A stretch of DNA of 40,272 nucleotides from Flavobacteriaceae bacterium (GTDB lineage: Bacteria > Bacteroidota > Bacteroidia > Flavobacteriales > Flavobacteriaceae). The stretch is from NCBI GenBank assembly GCA_013042825.1, contig JABDPL010000252.1:1-40272 (forward strand). Direction: 5' to 3'. The notes beneath the pieces are model-generated. The model had not been told where the DNA came from, did not search any database, and saw only the letters and a program-made list of their open reading frames with translations. Shown here one piece after another: positions 25,289 through 33,451 of the stretch. The translations under genes and the position numbers were made by a program. The stretch's first letter is position 1; every line of letters starts with the position of its first letter.

Positions 25289-26128
25289 ATGGAAGCGTTA
25301 ATTCAATACTTTGAAACCATTCCATCCCTGCATCGTAGTATACTGCTCGTGGGAGGACTGACCTTTTTCTGGTTACTGGAAGGGGCCGTACCCTTGTTCA
25401 GATTCAGGTATAGAAAATGGAAACATGCCATTCCCAATTTGTTTTTCACATTAACCACGATAATTATCAATTTTGCACTGGCATTTTTATTGTTGCAAAG
25501 TGCCGACTGGGTGGTTGCTAATGGTTTTGGACTTATTAACTGGTTACCTGAAATGCCGCTTTGGCTTTATGTTTTGATCGGCGTTCTTCTTTTGGACTTC
25601 GTTGGCGCTTATCTGCCTCATTATGTGGAGCACAAGGTAAAGCCGCTTTGGATGGTCCATCTGGTGCATCATACCGACCATAAGGTCGATACAACCACGG
25701 CCAATAGACATCATCCTCTGGAAAGTGTTATCCGCTTTGTATTCACCCTCTTGGGAGTATTCATAATAGGAGCGCCCATTGGTATAGTCATGTTATATCA
25801 GTCGATGTCGTTGGTTGCTACGCAATTCACTCATGCCAACATAAGATTACCTCAGAAAGTTGATCACGCGCTGAGCTATGTTCTGGTCTCGCCCGATATG
25901 CATAAAGTGCATCACCATAATGTGTTGCCTTACACCGATTCGAACTACGGCAATATATTTTCGGTCTGGGATCGATTGTTGGGGACTTATATGAAACTCG
26001 ACCGTATGAAAATACAATATGGTGTTGATGTTTTTCCAGATGAACAGGAGAATAGCGATACCTGGGAACTCCTCAAGCAACCCTTTCAGAAATATAGAAA
26101 ACCAACTGTCCTGCCTGTAGAAGATTGA
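25289..26128 (+). CDS. Sterol desaturase/fatty acid hydroxylase family protein
   Basis: This 279-residue integral membrane protein has the histidine boxes of the family, which bind a di-iron centre and use oxygen to hydroxylate or desaturate lipids. They are HYVEH (111-115), HLVHH (124-128), NRHH (139-142), and HKVHHH (205-210). About four membrane segments lie before and between the boxes. The lipid substrate is unknown; carotenoid-type hydroxylation is another possibility. The glycerophosphodiesterase gene begins within ten bases of its stop, so the two are probably co-transcribed. Confidence 0.9.
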   Translation: MEALIQYFETIPSLHRSILLVGGLTFFWLLEGAVPLFRFRYRKWKHAIPNLFFTLTTIIINFALAFLLLQSADWVVANGFGLINWLPEMPLWLYVLIGVLLLDFVGAYLPHYVEHKVKPLWMVHLVHHTDHKVDTTTANRHHPLESVIRFVFTLLGVFIIGAPIGIVMLYQSMSLVATQFTHANIRLPQKVDHALSYVLVSPDMHKVHHHNVLPYTDSNYGNIFSVWDRLLGTYMKLDRMKIQYGVDVFPDEQENSDTWELLKQPFQKYRKPTVLPVED

Positions 26129-26136
26129 TCATATGT

Positions 26137-27015
26137 ATGGGAAGACAATCCTTCTTACGGCTATTCTTATTCGTCGCTCTTACAATGACCTCATGTACTA
26201 ATACTAAAAAGATTGAAGTTCAGGGCCATCGCGGTTTCCGCGGGCACTATCCGGAGAATACGATTATGGGTTTCAAAAAAGCTGCTGAACTGGGAGTAGA
26301 TGTTTTGGAACTCGACATTTGCATTTCGAAAGACAGGCAGGTGGTGGTGTCTCACGAACCCTTTATGAACCCGGTGATATGCAGGACAGCCGAAGGCAAC
26401 AGAATAACGCCTGAATCGGCCTTGAACTATAATATTTACCGGATGAATTATGAGCAGGTAAGAGCCTTTGATTGTGGGACATTGCCTCATCCTGATTTTC
26501 CGGAACAGCGAAAGATCAAGGTTTCTAAACCGAAGCTTTCCGATGTTTTTGATGCCTTGATAGATGACTATCCGGCGATGCGATACAATATCGAGATAAA
26601 AGCTGATTCCAGGATGGATGGGATATTTACTCCTGAACCAAAAGCATATGTTGATGTGGTGGTATCCCTTTTGAAGGCTTACCAGCTTGAAGAAAAAATC
26701 ACTCTCCAATCCTTCGATATCAGGATATTGGAGGAAATTCATGATTCGGCGCCAGAAATTTCAATTGCGCTGCTGGTTGATCATAATGAAACCATGGATG
26801 ATAAACTCGCGACCTTGACGTTTAAGCCCGAAATTATCAGTCCGGATTTCAGCTTGCTAAATGCTCAAAATGTTGCCGATTACCAGGATTCGGGATTTCT
26901 TATAATTCCCTGGACTGTAAATTCTGAAGATGACCTGCAACGCATGATCGATGCACGGGTCGATGGTATAATAACCGATTATCCGAATCACCTGTTAGAC
27001 TTGTTGAATAAATAA
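26137..27015 (+). CDS. Glycerophosphodiester phosphodiesterase lipoprotein
   Basis: The protein (292 residues from the ATG at 26137) should hydrolyse glycerophosphodiesters to glycerol-3-phosphate and an alcohol. A lipoprotein signal ends in LTMTSC (C20). The catalytic set is visible: GHRG (H31, R32), PENT (E40), ELDICIS (E58, D60) and SHEP (H73); the C-terminal half has SFDIRILEE, PWTVNSEDD and GIITDYP. A TTG at 26125 would give four more residues and overlap the desaturase stop, but the ATG better fits the signal peptide. The 282 bases after it hold AT-rich sequence with a GAATTC-centred palindrome near 27165-27185 and no gene I can support. Confidence 0.92.
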   Translation: MGRQSFLRLFLFVALTMTSCTNTKKIEVQGHRGFRGHYPENTIMGFKKAAELGVDVLELDICISKDRQVVVSHEPFMNPVICRTAEGNRITPESALNYNIYRMNYEQVRAFDCGTLPHPDFPEQRKIKVSKPKLSDVFDALIDDYPAMRYNIEIKADSRMDGIFTPEPKAYVDVVVSLLKAYQLEEKITLQSFDIRILEEIHDSAPEISIALLVDHNETMDDKLATLTFKPEIISPDFSLLNAQNVADYQDSGFLIIPWTVNSEDDLQRMIDARVDGIITDYPNHLLDLLNK

Positions 27016-27157
27016 TTCAGTTTAATCGTGTTTATCGATCAAAAATATCCTTTGGTCTGATCGCTTTGCAGTTCCTCTAAGATTACTGTTTGTCAAACGA
27101 TTATCTATTGAATTGAATGGGTGCGTCCGTATCTTTATCATGCTATTAATCTATCTT

Positions 27158-27165
27158 TAGGTTTG
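27158..27165 (+). promoter_or_regulatory. Possible -7 box (TAGGTTTG)
   Basis: This matches TAnnTTTG but lies 132 bases before the ATG at 27298, with no -33 TTG at normal spacing. It is the only full match in the 282-base gap 27016-27297. A palindromic stretch (TTGAATTCAA-like) begins right after it and could be an operator. Confidence 0.3.
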
Positions 27166-27297
27166 ATTGAATTCAATTGAACTGAGTATTAACCTGATGT
27201 GATCACGGCTGTCCCTCTTGCCTGCTTTTCAACGCAGTTGGTGCGTATTCTTAAATTCTTGAATTGATTCAAACCCGGAGATTAAAAATTTTTTGGG

Positions 27298-27918
27298 ATG
27301 ATTTCAACAAGGTCAATCCTGGCTTCCATTTTTATGATCATGTTCTGCATGATTTCTGTTGAGGCACAAGGGGATTTCGCAACTTTGGTAAAGAATGTCA
27401 ACTACAGGGCAGATGGTCTTAACCATGACCTAAGTGTTACTAAAGACACGCTTAAATTAAAAAGTGACGATATCATTCAACGGGTTTACAGCGTTGGTGA
27501 ACATGGCCGGGCAATAGATTTATGGGTGAACAGGAAGCAGCGTGATATTCCTTTAACAGAGCTGGCCAAGGGCAAGTATGTTTTCGTGGTTGAACAGAAT
27601 TACCTCAAAATCGTTTTCCAGGTGGTTATCAACCGGGACAACCGCCTGCTCGAATTGAACAATGTAATGGATTCGCGTACGACAGGTACTACTTCCGAAG
27701 TGATCGATGAAAAAGATCCGTTGGAGAATGCGCTGATCGAAGAAAAGAAACTGACCAAGGAAATCAGGAAATCCAGCATTATAACCACCGAGCTACCTGC
27801 ATATAAAAAATATAATCTAACCGACGTCAACCGGGCAGGAATGCAGTCTCGTGAAGAGGCGCGAAAACAAAGAATTGAGGAACTTAAGGCCAAGCTGAAG
27901 AAGCAAAGAAAAGATTAG
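27298..27918 (+). CDS. Secreted protein of unknown function, paralog A
   Basis: I do not recognise a family. The 206-residue product has a signal peptide (1-24, ending SVEAQ). A beta-rich domain follows at about residues 34-111, with HDLSVTKDTLKLKS, RVYSVGEHGRAIDL and IPLTELAKGKYVFVVE. The C-terminus is charged and helical (SREEARKQRIEELKAKL). The beta-rich domain is shared with the next gene. Its pattern of 'DTL..S..I..VYS..G......IPL..L..GKYV..V' resembles the type IX secretion C-terminal domain, here placed at the N-terminus of the mature protein. This similarity is by eye only. Confidence 0.7.
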   Translation: MISTRSILASIFMIMFCMISVEAQGDFATLVKNVNYRADGLNHDLSVTKDTLKLKSDDIIQRVYSVGEHGRAIDLWVNRKQRDIPLTELAKGKYVFVVEQNYLKIVFQVVINRDNRLLELNNVMDSRTTGTTSEVIDEKDPLENALIEEKKLTKEIRKSSIITTELPAYKKYNLTDVNRAGMQSREEARKQRIEELKAKLKKQRKD

Positions 27919-27956
27919 GGGTTTTCTCCGGTTTATTATGGGGTTTGATGTGTGTA

Positions 27957-27964
27957 TATTTTTG
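27957..27964 (+). promoter_or_regulatory. Possible -7 box (TATTTTTG)
   Basis: A full match to TAnnTTTG lies 38 bases after the stop of paralog A and 156 bases before the ATG of paralog B, so it would give a long leader. A C-rich stretch at 27968-28020 follows. Confidence 0.3.
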
Positions 27965-28120
27965 ATTCGGTAATCGTTCGGCCGTCAGCTTCGCTGTTCT
28001 TCTATTTTTTCCTACCGTTCGTAGATTATTTCACCGGATATGCAGCCAATTCACTTAGATTTATATCGAGGGTCATAAAGCTATTAATTCGCATAAAATT
28101 AGAGTCAATGCGTAATATTA

Positions 28121-28519
28121 ATGAGACACTCGCTCACCGGCTTGCTATTCCCCTTATTCATTATATCCCTTTTTACAGCTTCCGCTCAACAAAAGACCGG
28201 AATAATCGAGAAGAATATCAACCTCGAAGCTAAAGAGCTATATCATGATCTGAATGCTTCGAAGGACACCTTGATCCTCAAAAGCAAGAGCAATATACAT
28301 TACATCTACTCCCTTAATAGTAAGAACAAACGTGAGGTGGATACACATGTATATGCCAATTCCTTCAAACTGCCGCTGCAGCACTTAAGCGCCGGTAAGC
28401 ATTTATTTGCAGTTAGCTATCAGCAGAAAAAGATTTTGTTCGTGCTAAGAGTCCATGATCCCAACATGACTTATCTGAACAAGCCGAGGGGCGCAAAGAT
28501 CGTCACCAGAAATCACTAA
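28121..28519 (+). CDS. Secreted protein of unknown function, paralog B
   Basis: The 132-residue product has a signal peptide (1-23, ending FTASAQ) and then a single beta-rich domain (about 33-112) with YHDLNASKDTLILKS, YIYSLNSKNKREVD and LPLQHLSAGKHLFAVS. These stretches line up with paralog A without large gaps, so the two arose by duplication. Paralog B lacks the C-terminal helical tail. Its stop overlaps that of the convergent namZ gene by four bases (28516-28519). The function is unknown; the position beside a muramidase may mean a cell-envelope role. Confidence 0.7.
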   Translation: MRHSLTGLLFPLFIISLFTASAQQKTGIIEKNINLEAKELYHDLNASKDTLILKSKSNIHYIYSLNSKNKREVDTHVYANSFKLPLQHLSAGKHLFAVSYQQKKILFVLRVHDPNMTYLNKPRGAKIVTRNH

Positions 28520-29748
28520 TCGTATATCAGGTATTGCTGTCTGGTATTCCGGAAATCTGTCAATCCTTCAGACCAGGTGGCTCGGATCTCCTCAGTTGTT
28601 AAACCTGCGATTATCTGACTGCGCAGGACATCGGTTCCTGATAATTTCTCGAAGAAGGCATTGAAGAAATTTTCTTTGTTTAATGATGCCTGATAAGCTT
28701 TGATTAACCATTCCAGATTCAACGTATCCAGGCGTTTATGATTTCTGAGATCCATGCCATAGCAGGTTTTTCCCGTGTGTTTGGGATATTTTGCACCGGC
28801 ATTGGGCTCCGGCCTAAAATTGAATGCGAATACCTCAGGATTGAGTTCCGGACTGCCGAAGACCTGGAATTGCATATCGGTTCCCCTACCGGCACTTACG
28901 GCCGTGCCTTCAAAAAAACACAGGCTCGGATAAAGGTTGATGGCAACATCATTTGGCAAGTTGGGCGAAGGTTTGATCTTCAATTGATAGGGATCAGAAC
29001 GGGAATAATTGAGCATTGGGATAACCGTTAAATTGCATGTTAGGCCACCGTCAAGCCACCCTTCACCATTGATCATTTTGGCATATTCCCCGATGGTCAT
29101 ACCATGAGTAACGGGTATCGGATGCATACCGACGAAACTCCGGTGCTTTTCTTCCAAAACCGGGCCATCGATCATTTGCCCGTTTGGATTTGGCCTGTCC
29201 AGGACGATGAGGGGAATGTTCTGTTCGGCACAAGCTTCCATCACATAGTGCAAGGTGGAGATGTATGTATAAAATCGCGCACCGACATCCTGGATGTCGA
29301 AAATAATATGATCAAGATCGCTATCGGAAAAGGCCGGTTTTTTATTCTCGCCATAAAGTGAAATGATCGGCAGTCCGGTTTTCTTATCCATGCCGTCTTT
29401 TACCAGCTCACCTGCATCAGCAGTTCCCCTGAAACCGTGTTCGGGTGCGAATACACGAACAACATTTTTTTTCAAAGAAAGCAGGGTGTCGACTAAGTGG
29501 GTATAGGAGATGCCGTTATCGTGGTATATTACTGATGTCTGATTTGCAACGATCCCGATCCTGCCCTTTAACAATGGAAGATATTCATCAAGCCTCGCTG
29601 CACCTATTGTAAGAGCATGATTATTGGGTTTGATGACATTGCTTTTGGATGAGGTTTCGACCGGTTCTTCTTTTTTTTGACCTCCTGCGCAAGCAAAAAC
29701 CACCAAAAGACACAATAAAAATGTATTTTTGATCAAGGAAATCTTCAT
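28516..29748 (-). CDS. namZ: NamZ-type exo-beta-N-acetylmuramidase lipoprotein (DUF1343, GH171)
   Basis: The protein (410 residues from the ATG at 29748) belongs to DUF1343, now known through NamZ as a family of exo-acting muramidases that release MurNAc from peptidoglycan fragments. Family motifs are RIGIVANQTSV, FAPEHGFRGTADAGE, YGENKKPAFSDSDLD, FDIQDVGARFYTYI, LDRPNPNG, GMTIGEYAKMINGE and FEGTAVSAGRGT. A lipoprotein signal ends in VFAC (C20), so it acts in the periplasm. A frame open to 29940 exists upstream but it runs antisense through the permease gene and precedes the lipoprotein signal. Only seven bases separate its start from that of the permease. Confidence 0.92.
   Translation of the reverse strand: MKISLIKNTFLLCLLVVFACAGGQKKEEPVETSSKSNVIKPNNHALTIGAARLDEYLPLLKGRIGIVANQTSVIYHDNGISYTHLVDTLLSLKKNVVRVFAPEHGFRGTADAGELVKDGMDKKTGLPIISLYGENKKPAFSDSDLDHIIFDIQDVGARFYTYISTLHYVMEACAEQNIPLIVLDRPNPNGQMIDGPVLEEKHRSFVGMHPIPVTHGMTIGEYAKMINGEGWLDGGLTCNLTVIPMLNYSRSDPYQLKIKPSPNLPNDVAINLYPSLCFFEGTAVSAGRGTDMQFQVFGSPELNPEVFAFNFRPEPNAGAKYPKHTGKTCYGMDLRNHKRLDTLNLEWLIKAYQASLNKENFFNAFFEKLSGTDVLRSQIIAGLTTEEIRATWSEGLTDFRNTRQQYLIYD
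29724..29731 (+). promoter_or_regulatory. -7 promoter box (TATTTTTG) inside the namZ signal-peptide region
   Basis: A full match to TAnnTTTG lies within the first codons of the opposite-strand namZ gene and 24 bases before the TTG start at 29756. It covers the alternative TTG start at 29729 and so argues against that start. Confidence 0.5.
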
Positions 29749-29755
29749 CTCAGCA

Positions 29756-30991
29756 TTGAAATTCGAATACTTTATAGCAAAACGCATTATAGGCAGCAAG
29801 TCGTATAAAAGTAGTGTTTCGGCACCAATAATAAAAATAGGCATTGCAGCCATAGCCATCGGTATTATTGTGATGTTAATAGCCATTGCAACCGGGATCG
29901 GGATGCAGCAGAAGATCCGTGAAAAGGCCATTGCCTTCAATGGTCATTTGACCATATCGAATTTCGACAGTAATATTTCGGAAGAATCGATCAATCCGAT
30001 TTCTTCCGAACAGGAGTTTTATCCCGAATTCAAATCGGTTCCCGGGGTTTCCCATATTCAGGCAGTTGCTCACAAATTTGGAGTTATTAGAACTGAAACC
30101 GATTTTGAGGGCATGGTCATAAAGGGTGTAGGACAGGAGTATCGCTGGGATTATTTCGAAGACTTTCTGGTTGAAGGGCGCTTGCCGAGATACGGTGATG
30201 AGATGAGTTCGGAGGTATTGATCTCTAATTATCTCGCAAATCGTTTAAATTTGGAGGTCGGGGAAAGCTTCCAGATGTTTTTTGCGAGGGAAGATATCAA
30301 CCGGCCCCCGGCAATTCGAAAGTTTGATATAGTTGGACGGTATAATTCCGGATTTCAGGAGTTGGATGAAACCTATCTGATTGGAGATATCAGGCATATT
30401 CAGCGACTAAACCGCTGGGAGGAAAACCAGGTTGGTCATTTCGAGCTTTTCGTGAAGGATTTTGACGAACTTGATGAAACAACATACGCGGTATATCAGA
30501 ATACCCCATCGGTGCTGAATACAGAGACCGTTGCCCAGAAATATGCCTCGATTTTCGAGTGGATAAATATTTTTATCAAGAATATATATGGCATAATCGG
30601 TATAATGATCTTTGTTGCCGGTATCAATATGATTACTGCTTTGCTGGTCCTCATCCTTGAAAGGTCGCAAATGATCGGGGTTCTCAAGGCCCTTGGCAGT
30701 ACCAATAGCAGTATTCAAAAGATATTTTTATATAATGCCTCCTATCTGATCCTCTTAGGATTGTTCTGGGGGAATTTGATCGGCATCACCTTGCTTCTAC
30801 TTCAGAAAAACTTTGGTTTATTTCCGCTGGACCCAGAGGTATACACGGTAACTCAGGCACCGGTTTATCTGAGCCTGGATTATGTGCTGGTCTTAAACCT
30901 GGGTACATTCCTAATCTGTTTACTGATGTTGTTGATTCCGACTATGATCATATCCAGGATTTCACCCGTGAAAGTCGTTCGATTCGAATGA
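29756..30991 (+). CDS. FtsX/LolE-like ABC transporter permease
   Basis: The protein (411 residues from TTG at 29756) has the MacB/LolCE layout. One membrane segment lies near residues 25-50 (KIGIAAIAIGIIVMLIAI), then a large periplasmic domain, and three C-terminal segments starting at IYGIIGIMIFVAGINM, with the FtsX-domain stretch RSQMIGVLKALGSTNSSI. It may take part in lipoprotein sorting or another envelope ABC function, with an ATPase encoded elsewhere. The family N-terminus KFEYFIAKRIIGSK supports the TTG at 29756 over TTG 29729. No ATG is available. Confidence 0.88.
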   Translation: MKFEYFIAKRIIGSKSYKSSVSAPIIKIGIAAIAIGIIVMLIAIATGIGMQQKIREKAIAFNGHLTISNFDSNISEESINPISSEQEFYPEFKSVPGVSHIQAVAHKFGVIRTETDFEGMVIKGVGQEYRWDYFEDFLVEGRLPRYGDEMSSEVLISNYLANRLNLEVGESFQMFFAREDINRPPAIRKFDIVGRYNSGFQELDETYLIGDIRHIQRLNRWEENQVGHFELFVKDFDELDETTYAVYQNTPSVLNTETVAQKYASIFEWINIFIKNIYGIIGIMIFVAGINMITALLVLILERSQMIGVLKALGSTNSSIQKIFLYNASYLILLGLFWGNLIGITLLLLQKNFGLFPLDPEVYTVTQAPVYLSLDYVLVLNLGTFLICLLMLLIPTMIISRISPVKVVRFE

Positions 30992-31091
30992 TGAGTATGA
31001 TCCTGATAAGTGTCGTCTCTGATATTTAAATCAATGGTGAGCGAACTGCTAAGAATTCTCTTTTATTTTAGAAGGTCCCTTAACTTTTGGT

Positions 31092-31099
31092 TATTTTTG
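31092..31099 (+). promoter_or_regulatory. -7 promoter box (TATTTTTG)
   Basis: A full match to TAnnTTTG lies 20 bases before the ATG at 31120 of the cystathionine beta-synthase-like gene. It also argues against a start upstream at 31087, which would precede the box. Confidence 0.5.
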
Positions 31100-31119
31100 C
31101 ACGTCTATTAAAAAATCTC

Positions 31120-32100
31120 ATGGAATACGCTGAGAACATACTTTCTACCATTGGAGATACTCCCCTGGTTAAAATCAATAAACTAGTGGAAGAGCTGCCG
31201 TGCCTGGTCCTGGCAAAATATGAGACCTTTAATCCCGGGAACTCGGTTAAGGACCGCATGGCATTGCGAATGATAGAGGATGCAGAAGCCGATGGCCGGC
31301 TCAAACCGGGTGGGACGATAGTTGAAGGAACCTCGGGTAACACAGGTATGGGATTGGCACTGGCAGCAATTGTGAAAGGTTATGACTGTGTTTTTGTCAC
31401 CACCGATAAACAATCCAAGGAAAAGGTAGATGTTCTTCGTGCCATGGGTGCCAGGGTTGAAATCTGTCCGACCAACGTTGAACCGGATGATCCGAGGTCG
31501 TACTATTCGGTAGCGCGGCGCTTGGGCGAAGAGATAGAAGATGCATGGTATGTCAATCAATATGATAATCCATCTAACACGCTCGCACATTACGAGACCA
31601 CGGGGCCTGAAATTTGGAAACAAACCGGAGGTAAAGTCTCCCATTTCATCGTTGGAGTTGGAACTGGCGGAACGATCTCGGGGGTTGGGAAATTTCTAAA
31701 GGAAAAGAATCCCGATATAAAGATCTGGGGTGTGGATACCTATGGCAGTGTTTTTAAGAAATATCATGAAACCGGTGAATTTGATGAGAATGAGATATAT
31801 CCATATATCACCGAAGGTATAGGAGAAGATATCCTACCTGAGAATGTGGATTTTAGTATTATCGATGGATTTACCAAGGTAACCGATAAGGATGCTGCGG
31901 TTTATACCCGGCGCCTGGCTCGTGAGGAAGGCATGTTTCTTGGGAATTCAGCGGGAGCCGCCATAAAAGGCGTACTTCAGTTAAAAGAGCATTTTACCGA
32001 GAAGGATGTGGTTGTGGTTCTATTCCATGATCACGGGAGCCGTTATGTCGGTAAGATCTATAACGATGACTGGATGCGTGAACAAGGTTTTATTGATTAA
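31120..32100 (+). CDS. PLP-dependent cysteine synthase/cystathionine beta-synthase family
   Basis: The protein (326 residues from the ATG at 31120) is a fold-type II PLP enzyme. K44 in NPGNSVKDRMAL should bind PLP, GTSGNTGMG (70-78) is the substrate loop, and GVGTGGTISG (177-186) holds the phosphate. The C-terminal stretch SRYVGKIYNDDWMREQGF resembles cystathionine beta-synthase more than CysK. It has neither a heme domain nor the C-terminal regulatory CBS pair. It could condense serine or O-acetylserine with homocysteine or sulfide. It is a single gene with its own promoter, and a likely terminator follows at 32150-32180. Confidence 0.9.
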   Translation: MEYAENILSTIGDTPLVKINKLVEELPCLVLAKYETFNPGNSVKDRMALRMIEDAEADGRLKPGGTIVEGTSGNTGMGLALAAIVKGYDCVFVTTDKQSKEKVDVLRAMGARVEICPTNVEPDDPRSYYSVARRLGEEIEDAWYVNQYDNPSNTLAHYETTGPEIWKQTGGKVSHFIVGVGTGGTISGVGKFLKEKNPDIKIWGVDTYGSVFKKYHETGEFDENEIYPYITEGIGEDILPENVDFSIIDGFTKVTDKDAAVYTRRLAREEGMFLGNSAGAAIKGVLQLKEHFTEKDVVVVLFHDHGSRYVGKIYNDDWMREQGFID

Positions 32101-32149
32101 TACTCTATAAAACAGGCATTTAAATTCTAATTCTTCAATTTAATACATC

Positions 32150-32180
32150 AAAAACCTGGCATACTTGACCCGGTTTTTTT
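32150..32180 (+). terminator. Likely Rho-independent terminator
   Basis: The arms around AAAACCTGG (32151-32159) and CCCGGTTTT (32169-32177) pair with one mismatch over a nine-base loop, and the T-run continues to 32180. It lies 49 bases after the stop codon of the PLP enzyme. Confidence 0.7.
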
Positions 32181-32234
32181 GTTGTATTTCCCTAAACCCC
32201 TGAATTGTAAGATCGAAAAAAGATCGATAAAAGT

Positions 32235-32264
32235 TTGGAATGTAAAATTTTTATTATATTTTCG
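32235..32264 (+). promoter_or_regulatory. Promoter of the FIST-histidine kinase operon
   Basis: TTG at 32235-32237 is followed after 19 bases by TATTTTCG (32257-32264), one mismatch from TAnnTTTG. The spacing fits the 17-23 base rule for flavobacterial promoters. The ATG at 32324 is 59 bases downstream. Several TCGAT/ATCGA motifs lie around it (about 32212-32230, 32261-32267 and 32280-32286). Confidence 0.5.
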
Positions 32265-32323
32265 ATGAATTACATATTTTATCGACGAAATGCACATTAA
32301 CCCCAATCTAACTATGAGCCGCT

Positions 32324-33451
32324 ATGAAAGTTCAACAAATATCCCTGTCGCTTCATACATGGAAAGATGACCTTTCTCACATATCTATTGAACCCGATCT
32401 TTTTTTACTGTTCATCTCACCGGAGTTTAAAGAAAGACAGGACGTCCTTGATACGTTAAGACAAAAATTTCCAGAGGCCACGATTACCGGCTGCTCAACT
32501 GCAGGGGAGATCTCGGGTATCAATGTTAAAGACCGTACGGTGTCTTTAACGGCTATTAAACTCGAAAAAGTCAGCCATGAACAAACCCATGTCAAAGTAG
32601 ATAATATGAAATTCAGCTATAAGGCTGGTCGCGAACTGGGGCGTGCTTTGAAAAAAGAAGACCTCAGGCATGTACTCGTATTCAGTGACGGGCTTAACAT
32701 CAACGGTGCCGATCTGGTCTCGGGACTGCAATCGAAATTACGAGACGTGAGCATCACAGGTGGACTGGCTGCTGACGGCCCGAATTTTAGCTCAACTTTT
32801 GTCATCAATAACGATGGTATAGATTCCAATTGTATAGTGGGTATAGGTTTTTATGGTGACGCATTAAAAGTTGGGTATAGCTCGAAAGGCGGCTGGGACA
32901 GTTTTGGTATCGAGCGACTGGTGACCAAATCCCACAAAAATGTATTATATGAACTGGATGGGCTTCCGGCCTTGACGGTTTATAAATCCTTTTTAGGTGA
33001 AGAGGCTAAAAACCTTCCGAGTTCTGCTTTGTTGTTCCCCTTGTGCATGCGGAATAACGAATCGGATAAACCTCTGGTGAGAACTGTGCTTTCAGTTGAT
33101 GAAGAAAAGCAAAGTATGACATTTGCGGGTAACATTCATCAGGGCTCTTATGTGCGATTGATGAAGGCCAATATTGATCGTTTGATCAATGGAGCCGGGA
33201 ACTCTGCAAAAATCGCTCAGGAGATCATAAAGGAATCAGCAGATCTGGCCATTTTAATCAGCTGTGTTGGCAGACGATTGGTTCTCAAGCAGCTAATTGA
33301 GGAAGAAGTTGAGGCAGTGCGCGATATCATAGGTGATAAACCTGAGATCACTGGCTTTTATTCCTATGGTGAGATTGCCCCCAACGGGGAGTTTTCTCCT
33401 TGTGAACTTCATAATCAAACCATGACTATAACAACCCTGACCGAATGTTAA
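32324..33451 (+). CDS. FIST domain sensor protein
   Basis: The 375-residue protein is a stand-alone FIST_N plus FIST_C sensor. FIST_N covers about residues 20-210, with TITGCSTAGEISG and VSITGGLAADGPNF as markers; FIST_C covers about 215-365, with SSALLFPLCMRNNES, ADLAILISCVGR and ITGFYSYGEIAPNGE. FIST domains are thought to bind small ligands, perhaps amino acids. No membrane segment, kinase, or cyclase domain is attached. Its stop overlaps the ATG of the histidine kinase by seven bases, so it very likely feeds a signal to that kinase. Confidence 0.92.
   Translation: MKVQQISLSLHTWKDDLSHISIEPDLFLLFISPEFKERQDVLDTLRQKFPEATITGCSTAGEISGINVKDRTVSLTAIKLEKVSHEQTHVKVDNMKFSYKAGRELGRALKKEDLRHVLVFSDGLNINGADLVSGLQSKLRDVSITGGLAADGPNFSSTFVINNDGIDSNCIVGIGFYGDALKVGYSSKGGWDSFGIERLVTKSHKNVLYELDGLPALTVYKSFLGEEAKNLPSSALLFPLCMRNNESDKPLVRTVLSVDEEKQSMTFAGNIHQGSYVRLMKANIDRLINGAGNSAKIAQEIIKESADLAILISCVGRRLVLKQLIEEEVEAVRDIIGDKPEITGFYSYGEIAPNGEFSPCELHNQTMTITTLTEC

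Noticed and set aside
24742..25291. YkgJ-like and desaturase-like genes as one strict operon
   Set aside because: A full -7 box lies between them, so separate transcription is at least as likely.
26191..26742. Open frame of 183 codons antisense to the glycerophosphodiesterase
   Set aside because: The opposite strand carries all catalytic motifs of a known family, and this frame shows none.
27952..28233. Open frame of 93 codons between the two secreted paralogs
   Set aside because: It overlaps the signal-peptide region of paralog B in another frame and overlaps a likely promoter box. Its residues resemble no family.
29729..29758. TTG start at 29729 for the permease
   Set aside because: It lies within a TAnnTTTG box and adds residues that the family lacks. 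TTG at 29756 fits better.
29749..29940. Upstream extension of the NamZ frame by 64 codons
   Set aside because: It would bury the lipoprotein signal inside the protein and runs antisense to the conserved first membrane helix of the permease.
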